From NCBI GenBank assembly GCA_013329105.1, contig DUKW01000018.1, forward strand, positions 1-10,252: DNA of 10,252 nt. The letters are read 5' to 3'. The position numbers were made by a program, and so were the translations under genes. Under the pieces are notes generated by a model. The model was not told the origin of the DNA. It saw nothing but the letters and a program-made list of their open reading frames with translations, and did not search any database. The DNA is from Candidatus Methanomethylophilaceae archaeon (GTDB lineage Archaea; Thermoplasmatota; Thermoplasmata; Methanomassiliicoccales; Methanomethylophilaceae). Shown here in pieces: positions 1 to 6,276 of this stretch (positions are counted from its first letter, which is position 1; each line of letters starts with the position of its first letter).

Positions 1-171
1 AGTCATGTAGATGTCAAAGAATTCTTAGAATCCAACTGGAGAAATCTCTCCTTGGGCGCGGGACTAGACCCAAAAAGAGCGGAGATTATAAGCAATGGCG
101 CAGTCTTCAAATCCGGGTATGAGAGATTATTGACCAAGCTTTTTGATACAAGAATGAACTGGGAGATCTAG
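1..171 (+). CDS. 3' end of an unidentified protein gene (5' end outside window)
   Basis: Reading frame 1 is open from the first base to a TAG at 169-171, giving 56 codons of a C-terminus that ends in NWEI. The peptide is mixed and charged, with a likely helical tail (YERLLTKLFDTRMNWEI) and no membrane segment, cysteine pair or motif I can place in a family. Support for coding comes from the uninterrupted frame and from its stop lying 4 bp from the stop of the convergent gene on the other strand; this tight spacing recurs throughout the window. The function is unknown. The call could fail if this is only an open frame by chance, since 56 codons is short. Confidence 0.6.
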   Translation, partial: SHVDVKEFLESNWRNLSLGAGLDPKRAEIISNGAVFKSGYERLLTKLFDTRMNWEI

Positions 172-175
172 ACGG

Positions 176-850
176 TTACGTCACAACTCGATAAAGCAAT
201 GAGATCTTATTATTGCCGGCGGTGTCTTCTGCATATATTGTGAAGGGGTATGTGTTATTTGGTGACAGGGAAAGGGTATAGCTATAGGTATTGTTACCAA
301 CATATTCCATTGGGTATTCTTCTTCTGATACTTTGATTATCACATTATCGATTTTTCCGTTATCTGTCACCACCACATTGATCACGCCCCCTAAATCGCC
401 ACTGACCTGGACTGTAAATGTGTCGCCTAGAAGTTCCACTTCATTGCCATCGTAGAGGAGTGTTGGTTTTGATATCTCTGGGCTCACATGATCGCTCACA
501 GGTGGATTCATACAGATTATCCAAACAGCCAGGAAGAGCATGAAGAACATTATGTAATTGCCTAACATCGATTTCCTCTCGATGTTATCTACATCAAGAC
601 GGAGCAGACGAAGGATCGTTCCCAATGCCCCAATACTTACCAAAAAAAGTAGTAATCCTCCGTATACTCCTACAAACTCTGTAAGAAAAAATGCGAAAAC
701 CCCCAGAATAACGGCCAAAAGGGAGGTAACGGCAGCGACCTTTGTGGTACGAATGTCGTTGATCAAGAACTCCTCCTCATCGAACTCCGGAGGTATGAAC
801 TCATATTCCTCCTCCTCCTTCTTAGGAGTTCTCCTTTTCTTCTTGGCCAT
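176..850 (-). CDS. Membrane protein with three helices and an exposed Ig-like beta domain, function unknown
   Basis: The protein is 224 residues. A highly charged N-terminus (residues 1-37, KKKRR followed by an EEEE run) precedes three hydrophobic segments at about 38-58, 61-81 and 97-114. Residues 120-224 are soluble and rich in beta-forming residues; the ending YPFTIYAEDTAGNN resembles the last strands of Ig-like or cadherin-like domains. With a basic N-terminus inside, three helices would place this domain outside the cell. Two N-X-T sequons (N186 and N198) fit surface glycosylation. I recognise no named family. The ATG at 850 has GAGGT a few bases upstream, and a TATA-like element about 25 bp upstream would allow a leaderless or very short leader. 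The gene is divergent from radA. It could be a small surface or adhesion protein, or a subunit of a membrane complex; this is inference. Confidence 0.8.
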   Translation of the reverse strand: MAKKKRRTPKKEEEEYEFIPPEFDEEEFLINDIRTTKVAAVTSLLAVILGVFAFFLTEFVGVYGGLLLFLVSIGALGTILRLLRLDVDNIERKSMLGNYIMFFMLFLAVWIICMNPPVSDHVSPEISKPTLLYDGNEVELLGDTFTVQVSGDLGGVINVVVTDNGKIDNVIIKVSEEEYPMEYVGNNTYSYTLSLSPNNTYPFTIYAEDTAGNNKISLLYRVVT

Positions 851-870
851 GCAACCTCAAACTACACATG

Positions 871-885
871 TATTATAAAGGTTTT
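871..885 (-). promoter_or_regulatory. Archaeal promoter (BRE/TATA) for the membrane protein gene
   Basis: On the minus strand the sequence reads AAAACCTTTATAATA, a good match to an archaeal TATA box (TTTATAAT) with a purine/A-rich BRE in front. Its centre is about 25 bp from the ATG at 850, so transcription should begin at or very near the start codon. Confidence 0.5.
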
Positions 886-952
886 TGAGCTTTTAGGCGG
901 ATGCTATGGGAAGGTGTTAATATGCTATTTCAGTTTCAGTTACCCCTTCCCC

Positions 953-966
953 CTTATTTTAAAAAG
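953..966 (+). promoter_or_regulatory. TATA-like promoter element for radA
   Basis: An AT-rich element, TTATTTTAAAAAG, lies in otherwise C-rich DNA about 35 bp before the radA ATG. The predicted start would give a leader of roughly 10 bases carrying the GAGAGGA ribosome site at 984-990. No other good TATA box is visible on this strand in the divergent gap. Confidence 0.45.
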
Positions 967-994
967 GTTGATAGAGATATCATGAGAGGATAAT

Positions 995-1936
995 ATGGCC
1001 AAGATAAGTCTAGAAGAATTACCAGGAGTGGGTCCAGCTATATCAGAGAAACTCCGCGAAGCAGGATATAATGACATAATGGCCATTGCCGTAGCATCAC
1101 CGAAGACACTTGCCGAGGAGTGCGACATCGGTGAGAAGAAGGCACAGGACATTATCGAAGGCGCCAAAATGTACGCTGATGTTGGTGGTTTCGAGAGCGG
1201 CGAGGAGATTATGGAACGGAGGAAAAGCATCCTTAAGCTCACCACAGGGTCTAAGGCCTTTGATGAACTTATGGGGGGAGGCTTGGAGACCCAATCTATC
1301 ACAGAGTTCTACGGTGAGTTCGGGAGCTGCAAGACCCAGGTCTGTTTTCAATTAGCAGTAAATGCCACGATGCCTGTAGAAAAAGGAGGTTTTGACTCCG
1401 AGGTCATAATGATCGACACCGAGAATACATTCCGACCAGAGAGAATAATTCAAATGGCAAACCACTTGGGCTTGGATCCCATAGAGACCTTGAAGAAAAT
1501 ACATGTTGCCAGAGCCTTCAACTCACATCACCAGATACTTTTGGTGGATAAAGCTGCAGAGCTAGCTAAAGAACGAAATGTCCGACTACTGATAGTCGAC
1601 TCTCTAACATCCCATTTTCGTGCTGAGTATGTAGGGCGTGGAACTCTTGCCGAAAGACAGCAAATACTGAACCGTCACATGCATGACCTTCTAGCGTTCG
1701 CCACCGTTAACAACGCACTGATAGCGGTGACGAACCAGGTCTCAGCAAAACCGGATGCTTTCTTCGGTGACCCAACAAGACCTATCGGCGGCCATATAGT
1801 AGGTCACACAGCAACATTTCGTGTCTACCTTCGCAAAGGCAAGGCTGGCAAAAGGATAGCAAGACTGGTGGATTCCCCTAACCTTCCTGAAGGAGAGGCG
1901 GTCTTTACGGTATCAGAAGATGGTATAATAGATTGA
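995..1936 (+). CDS. radA: DNA repair and recombination protein RadA
   Basis: RadA is the archaeal RecA/Rad51 homologue. It forms ATP-dependent filaments on single-stranded DNA and carries out homologous pairing and strand exchange. The 313 residues match the family's usual length. Residues 9-25 ([17 protein letters not shown]) are the N-terminal helix-hairpin-helix region. The linker at 65-75 (GFESGEE) corresponds to the polymerisation region. The ATPase core has Walker A at 107-114, [10 protein letters not shown] at 141-150, Walker B LLIVD at 198-202, the [17 protein letters not shown]-binding loop region at 246-259 and [12 protein letters not shown] at 265-276. Oddly, Walker A reads GEFGSCKT, with C112 where family members have glycine. 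The ATG has GAGAGGA four bases upstream. The Trm-G10 gene follows after 18 bp in the same frame and is probably co-transcribed. Confidence 0.97.
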   Translation: MAKISLEELPGVGPAISEKLREAGYNDIMAIAVASPKTLAEECDIGEKKAQDIIEGAKMYADVGGFESGEEIMERRKSILKLTTGSKAFDELMGGGLETQSITEFYGEFGSCKTQVCFQLAVNATMPVEKGGFDSEVIMIDTENTFRPERIIQMANHLGLDPIETLKKIHVARAFNSHHQILLVDKAAELAKERNVRLLIVDSLTSHFRAEYVGRGTLAERQQILNRHMHDLLAFATVNNALIAVTNQVSAKPDAFFGDPTRPIGGHIVGHTATFRVYLRKGKAGKRIARLVDSPNLPEGEAVFTVSEDGIID

Positions 1937-1954
1937 AACACCTATGGGGCCTAC

Positions 1955-2947
1955 ATGGATCCCTTTCTTTTTGAGCTCTCAGGTGAGCACCCCTCTATGC
2001 CTCTAGCCGAGGCTTTAACCCTGATATCCATTCACTCTCCTTTACGAATGATAGAAATCGGGCCTGGATATCTTGTATCTGAGATGGAAAGAGGAGCCTT
2101 GGACACCATAGCAGAAAGAGTCGCCCTCACACATCGCATAGGCTGTCATTTATTCACCTGTCATCCCTCTGAGTTGCTGATAAGAGCAAAGAGAATACGA
2201 CTTCCGGAGGGCACATTCTCAATAAGGCTAAAGAGGTTCGGAGGGTCCATGCCTTCTATTCAACCTAACGATATTATCCGCAAACTGGGTGCTATCTTCG
2301 CCTCCAGCAATAAAGTAGACCTGGAAAACCCCTCTCTTGAGGTAAGAGTCTTCGTCTCAGATCGAATCAGCGTGCATATAGTCGAAAAGACCATCGACAG
2401 AGCGTCTATGGATTCTAGGAAGGTTGCACTGCGTCCTTACTTTTCGCCCATTTCCCTGCACCCGAGGTACGCAAGAGCATTGGTAAATCTCACAGGCGCC
2501 AAAAAAGGTGAGAGGGTATTGGATCCTTTTTGCGGTACTGGCGGGATACTCTTAGAGGCTGCTGATATGGGTTTGATACCGATTGCCAGCGATATATCCA
2601 AAGATATGGTTGATGGATGCCGGGAAAACCTAGAACATTTTGGTTATGAACTTTATGAAGATGCCGTTTGCGATGTGGCGGACATTGCTGACATTTTTGG
2701 CAAAGTGGATGCTGTTGTGACCGACCCGCCATACGGCCGATCGACAAGCACAGGGGGGGAGCCCTTAGATGAACTTTATACGAGAGCATTGTCCGCATCA
2801 CATAGAGTCCTTAATTGTGGCGGCAGCATCGGGATAGCCCTTCCCCATGAAATGTCAAAAACGAAGGGTTTTCGGGATCAGTATCATTTCTCACAGAAAG
2901 TGCACAGATCTCTTACTAGGCATTACCATGTATTAAGGAAGAAATAG
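1955..2947 (+). CDS. tRNA (guanine(10)-N(2))-dimethyltransferase, archaeal Trm-G10/aTrm11
   Basis: This enzyme uses S-adenosylmethionine to make N2-methyl- and N2,N2-dimethylguanosine at position 10 of tRNA. The 330 residues are typical for the family. The N-terminus (ELSGEHPSMPLAEA, 7-20) opens the NFLD-like/THUMP RNA-binding half, which runs to about residue 150. RPYFSPISLHPRYARALVNL (160-179) is the linker motif found in this group. The Rossmann-fold half has the SAM-binding VLDPFCGTGGILLEA (188-202), an acidic residue at the end of strand 2 (ASDIS, 211-215) and the catalytic DPPYGRS (257-263) of amino-group N-methyltransferases. The start at 1955 is the first ATG in frame after the radA TGA; there is no strong ribosome site, so translation may depend on radA. 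Its stop lies 2 bp from that of the convergent protease gene. Confidence 0.93.
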   Translation: MDPFLFELSGEHPSMPLAEALTLISIHSPLRMIEIGPGYLVSEMERGALDTIAERVALTHRIGCHLFTCHPSELLIRAKRIRLPEGTFSIRLKRFGGSMPSIQPNDIIRKLGAIFASSNKVDLENPSLEVRVFVSDRISVHIVEKTIDRASMDSRKVALRPYFSPISLHPRYARALVNLTGAKKGERVLDPFCGTGGILLEAADMGLIPIASDISKDMVDGCRENLEHFGYELYEDAVCDVADIADIFGKVDAVVTDPPYGRSTSTGGEPLDELYTRALSASHRVLNCGGSIGIALPHEMSKTKGFRDQYHFSQKVHRSLTRHYHVLRKK

Positions 2948-2949
2948 GA

Positions 2950-4035
2950 TCAGCCAGCCTTGATAGGTATCGGGGTGAAGCAGAGGAGGAATAGAACCAG
3001 CGCACCAATGGCCATCCACTTACGTCTTTTGTCCAATGGGGTAATGTCATTTAAGGGCGGTGGATGTACGACTCCTAGGAGAAATATAAGGAATGCGAAG
3101 ATAAGCCAGCCAGGATAGTATATTGACATTGATAGAAGACCAATGACACTGATGATGGCCAAATAACTGGACTTCTCTCCCAATGCCGCACGGGCTATGT
3201 GACCGCCATCAAGCTGTCCAGCAGGGAGAAGATTTATCCCTGTAACGAAGAGGCCTAACCATGCAGCAAAGAGGGTGGGGTGTATATACATTCCCTGAAT
3301 GGATGGAAAGAGTATACTTACCACATCCATGATGATTGGAAAGCCTAAGGATACTGATGTCATCCCCGCAATATTTTCGGCCACTGGGACTGCACCTGTC
3401 GCGGTGAGGTGAAACCCAATGAACAACATCGGAACTGCAACCAAAAAGCCTCCCAACGGTCCAGCAAGACCTATATCCAAAAGGGCCTTGCGGTTGGGAA
3501 TCGGTTCCCTTATGGATATAAAGGCACCGAATGTGCCAATGGGTGGTATCGAAGGTATAAAAAACGGTAATGAGGCGTTGAGCCCGTGTTTATGAGAGAC
3601 AAGAAAATGTGATAGCTCATGAGTCCCAAGTATCAGTAGTAAAGGTACTGCAAAATATAGAGCACCATAAAGTAAGTTCTCCAAACGGAATATACCCGGA
3701 CTACCAACATAACTACTCCAAAGTAGTGACCCTGATACTGCAGTGGTAAAGAATGTGATCAATAACATTATCTGATTAATCCTGACAGAGCGTGTGCTTA
3801 TGGGCGGGGTCTTGACAATGCCTATGTGCAATTTTCCGTTACTGTGCATGATTGTTGCAACAAACCCCATCTGACGCAGGTTCAGTCTCAGTGCCTCAAA
3901 ATCATCTTCCAGAGAACCAGTGCTTGCGCCTACAACAAATAAAGCTCCCTCGGGGAGAACCCTGATTTCATAGATGGTAAAACGTCTTCCCACCTCTTCC
4001 CTCAATTTTTCCAGGGTTTCCTTTCCAGAAGGCAT
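2950..4035 (-). CDS. M50-family site-2-type membrane metalloprotease
   Basis: This is a zinc protease that cuts substrates within or near the membrane, as in regulated intramembrane proteolysis. The N-terminal 85 residues are soluble. Hydrophobic segments follow, with the zinc-binding HELSH at 139-143 and the second active-site motif NLLPAGQLDGG at 268-278, which carries the third zinc ligand (D276). FISIREPIPNRKALLDIGLAGP (173-193) is characteristic of the archaeal/plant EGY-like branch. The ATG at 4035 is chosen because GGAGGT lies just upstream (4039-4044), giving 361 residues; an ATG at 4053 would add six residues that include the ribosome site itself. No PDZ domain is seen. The substrate is unknown, and neither neighbour suggests one. 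Confidence 0.93.
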   Translation of the reverse strand: MPSGKETLEKLREEVGRRFTIYEIRVLPEGALFVVGASTGSLEDDFEALRLNLRQMGFVATIMHSNGKLHIGIVKTPPISTRSVRINQIMLLITFFTTAVSGSLLWSSYVGSPGIFRLENLLYGALYFAVPLLLILGTHELSHFLVSHKHGLNASLPFFIPSIPPIGTFGAFISIREPIPNRKALLDIGLAGPLGGFLVAVPMLFIGFHLTATGAVPVAENIAGMTSVSLGFPIIMDVVSILFPSIQGMYIHPTLFAAWLGLFVTGINLLPAGQLDGGHIARAALGEKSSYLAIISVIGLLSMSIYYPGWLIFAFLIFLLGVVHPPPLNDITPLDKRRKWMAIGALVLFLLCFTPIPIKAG

Positions 4036-4059
4036 AATACCTCCGCATAGCATCCAATA

Positions 4060-4073
4060 TCAATAAAGTTACC
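4060..4073 (-). promoter_or_regulatory. Possible TATA element for the M50 protease gene
   Basis: The minus strand reads GGTAACTTTATTGA, with a CTTTATTG TATA-like core centred about 31 bp before the ATG at 4035. It lies in the 89-bp divergent gap shared with the DGGGP synthase gene. The match is moderate, and I could not locate a clear matching element for the plus-strand gene. Confidence 0.3.
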
Positions 4074-4124
4074 GAGCGTGACGGCCTCCACAAACAATTT
4101 GAATACCTAAAGGAATGCCAGAGC

Positions 4125-4937
4125 GTGAAGGGGTTTCTCCAATTATTCCGTCTTGGCAATTGCTTTATGGGAGTCGTGGGTTTAATAGTATCAGCTTTTA
4201 TAGCAGTCGGTAGTGAGCTCATCAACTACTGGCAGGACACGGCAATCGCTTCTCTGGTCGTTCTGTTCTTCATTGCTGCAGGTAATACTTTAAATGACTA
4301 TATAGACAGGGATGTGGATCGCATCGCCCACCCACAAAGGCCCATTCCTTCCGGACGTGTAAAGGCTGAGACTGCGTTGGGACTGGCAGTCGGAGCATTT
4401 GTTTTTTCTCTGGCGATTTCGTTCTTTCTTAGTCCTGAGGCAACCGCTGTCGTGATCATTGCTATTGCACTCATGTTGGCCTATGAGATTAAATTCAAAC
4501 GTGTGGCTATGATTGGAAACATAATGATTGCGTTGCTCACCAGCATGCTGTTCATACTGGGAGGCGTGATAGTGGGAGAGGTCAGTAACATCCTAGCGAT
4601 AGCAGGAATGGCGTGGGTGGTAACTGTTGGCCGAGAAATTACCAAAGATATCGAAGATATGAAGGGTGATTTTGATCGCAAGACTCTACCCTTGGTCATA
4701 GGCGCCCGCAATGCCAGCCTCGTAGCAGCGATCTGTTATATCATTGGGGTTACCTTGAGCATACAGCCCGCTATAGAGGGCATTTTTAATCAACTATATT
4801 TACCAGTAGTGCTGGTTGCCGATGCAATATTTATATACAGCGCCCTGATTCTTTTCTCTAACCCATACAAAGGTCAGAAATTTGCTAAGACGGGAATGAT
4901 GGTGGCATTACTAGCATTCATACTCGGAGGATTTTGA
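4125..4937 (+). CDS. UbiA-family prenyltransferase, probable digeranylgeranylglyceryl phosphate synthase
   Basis: This integral membrane enzyme is expected to add the second geranylgeranyl chain to GGGP, making DGGGP, the second ether bond of archaeal lipids. The 270 residues form about eight or nine hydrophobic segments. The first aspartate-rich motif is NDYIDRDVD at 57-65 and the second is DIEDMKGDFD at 175-184; both bind prenyl diphosphate through magnesium. HPQRPIPSGRV (69-79) after the first motif is typical of the DGGGP synthase branch. I chose the GTG at 4125 because the resulting N-terminus (MKGFLQLFRLGNCFMG) matches the family; an AGGA lies about 10 bases upstream. The next ATG, at 4167, would remove this region. 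The last codons overlap the start of GGGP synthase, which makes the substrate of this reaction and strongly supports the assignment over menaquinone or heme prenyltransferases. Confidence 0.9.
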   Translation: MKGFLQLFRLGNCFMGVVGLIVSAFIAVGSELINYWQDTAIASLVVLFFIAAGNTLNDYIDRDVDRIAHPQRPIPSGRVKAETALGLAVGAFVFSLAISFFLSPEATAVVIIAIALMLAYEIKFKRVAMIGNIMIALLTSMLFILGGVIVGEVSNILAIAGMAWVVTVGREITKDIEDMKGDFDRKTLPLVIGARNASLVAAICYIIGVTLSIQPAIEGIFNQLYLPVVLVADAIFIYSALILFSNPYKGQKFAKTGMMVALLAFILGGF

Positions 4938-5677
4938 TGACTGTAAAGGAATACTTACTGGAAAAAATGTCTCATGGAACTATACATATGACACTCATCG
5001 ATCCGGCCAAGCAACCCCCTGAACTTGCTGCCAGGATAGCGGCTGATGCAGAGGAGCTGGGAACGACCGCCATTATGATCGGGGGCTCCACAGATGTTAC
5101 TCAGGAAAATCTTGACAAGACAGCACTTGCTATCAAGGATGAAGTGAAGGTTCCCCTTATCTATTTCCCTTCCGGTGCCAACGCCATATCTCCACACTGT
5201 GACGCAATATACTTTATGAGCATGCTAAACAGCCGCGATCCCCAAATGATTATTAGGGAACAGGCTAGGGGAGCGCCCATAATTAAAAAACTGGGCCTCG
5301 AACCTATATCAATGGGATACATAATAATAGAGCCAGGCATGAAAGTGGGTGAGGTCGGCAAAGCTGATGTTATCAAAAGGTTTGACATAGACGAGGCACT
5401 GAGTTACGCACTTGCAGCAGATCTGTTAGGAATGAGCATGGTTTACCTCGAGGCGGGTAGTGGGGCAGATAGGCCTGTCCCATTGGAGATGATAAGTAAG
5501 GTGAGGGATACCATTTCTGTTCCACTCATTGTAGGTGGAGGTATAAAAAGCGCAGATATCGCAACAAAAATAGTGAGGGCTGGTGCCAACGCGGTCGTCA
5601 CTGGAACAGTGGTAGAGAGTGACAGTTTCCGTGAATCTCTGAGAGAGATTATCACATCCATACGGTCTTGCACTTAG
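4937..5677 (+). CDS. Geranylgeranylglyceryl phosphate synthase
   Basis: This TIM-barrel prenyltransferase joins geranylgeranyl diphosphate to sn-glycerol-1-phosphate, the committed step that sets archaeal lipid stereochemistry. The protein has 246 residues. Visible motifs are TLIDPAK (19-25), GGSTDV (49-54), PLIYFPSGAN (73-82), YLEAGSGA (170-177) in the glycerol-phosphate-binding region, VGGGIKS (199-205) and AGANAVVTGTVVE (216-228), the last two being phosphate-binding loops. The ATG at 4937 shares its A with the TGA of the upstream prenyltransferase (TGATG), and CGGAGGA lies at 4925-4931 with ideal spacing; a TTG at 4934 is a poorer alternative. The overlap implies translational coupling, so the two enzymes are probably made together. 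The 3' end overlaps the convergent pdxT by 4 bp. Confidence 0.96.
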   Translation: MTVKEYLLEKMSHGTIHMTLIDPAKQPPELAARIAADAEELGTTAIMIGGSTDVTQENLDKTALAIKDEVKVPLIYFPSGANAISPHCDAIYFMSMLNSRDPQMIIREQARGAPIIKKLGLEPISMGYIIIEPGMKVGEVGKADVIKRFDIDEALSYALAADLLGMSMVYLEAGSGADRPVPLEMISKVRDTISVPLIVGGGIKSADIATKIVRAGANAVVTGTVVESDSFRESLREIITSIRSCT

Positions 5678-6276
5678 ATCAGGTTCAACAACATTCTATG
5701 GATACGAATATCCGTGGAAAGTTCGGGATGAAAAGACGTGGCTAGAGTTTTGCCTTGACGTACCATGACTGTTTTCCCATACAATATGGCCAATGGCCGA
5801 CATTCTCCCCAAGTGGCTTCGATCACAGGGGCACGAATAAAGACCGCCGGGAACTCTCCCTCCAAACCTTCAATATTCAAGCCGGCCTCGAAAGACTCTC
5901 CCTGTCTCCCGAAAGTATTCCTCCTCACTTTCATGTCCATGATCCCTAAGAGCTCTGTATTGCTCCTTTCTACCTGAACATCCCCCTCCTTTGCCATCAG
6001 GATACAACCTGCACAGGTACCCATTATTGGAACCCCCTGATGAGCCATGTCCCGTATGGCATCTGTCATTCCGAACCTTTTCATAAGTTTGCTTATGGTG
6101 GTGCTCTCACCACCAGGAATCACGAGACAGTCCAATCCTTCCAAGTCTTTGCGATTGCGGACTTCGAATACCTCACCAGCTCTGCCCTCGCTACGCATGG
6201 CCTCTTTTAAAGAGTTTATGTGCTCGAGTGCAGCGCCTTGTAATGAGAGGACTCCTGCTCTGATCCTATCAGTCAT
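5674..6276 (-). CDS. pdxT: Pyridoxal 5'-phosphate synthase glutaminase subunit PdxT
   Basis: PdxT hydrolyses glutamine and channels ammonia to PdxS, which builds pyridoxal 5'-phosphate from ribose-5-phosphate and glyceraldehyde-3-phosphate. The 200 residues are a class I glutamine amidotransferase of normal length. GVLSLQGAALEH is at 8-19, the oxyanion loop PGGESTT at 54-60, the nucleophile C88 in GTCAG (86-90), and the rest of the triad, H183 and E185, in SFHPELS (181-187). The motif reads GTCAGCILMA, so a second cysteine follows at residue 91. The ATG at 6276 has AGAGGA five bases upstream. The first 8 bases of the gene lie within the 3' end of the upstream ligase gene, so the two are co-transcribed. 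The PdxS partner is not in this window. Confidence 0.96.
   Translation of the reverse strand: MTDRIRAGVLSLQGAALEHINSLKEAMRSEGRAGEVFEVRNRKDLEGLDCLVIPGGESTTISKLMKRFGMTDAIRDMAHQGVPIMGTCAGCILMAKEGDVQVERSNTELLGIMDMKVRRNTFGRQGESFEAGLNIEGLEGEFPAVFIRAPVIEATWGECRPLAILYGKTVMVRQGKTLATSFHPELSTDIRIHRMLLNLI

Noticed and set aside
558..878. 106-residue plus-strand frame opposite the membrane protein gene
   Set aside because: It is antisense to a well-supported gene, is rich in Ser/Arg with no motif, and would run across that gene's promoter.
1415..1444. RadA DTEN in place of the more common DTEG
   Set aside because: This position varies among archaeal RadA proteins (haloarchaea have DTED as I recall), so it is not notable on its own.
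2490..2801. 103-residue minus-strand frame inside the Trm-G10 gene
   Set aside because: It is a shadow of the methyltransferase Rossmann domain, where the plus-strand motifs are unmistakable.
4036..4053. Six-residue N-terminal extension of the M50 protease from an ATG at 4053
   Set aside because: The extension is encoded by the bases forming the GGAGGT ribosome site that serves the ATG at 4035.
4934..4936. TTG as the GGGP synthase start
   Set aside because: The ATG three bases later has proper spacing from CGGAGGA and makes the standard overlapping TGATG junction.
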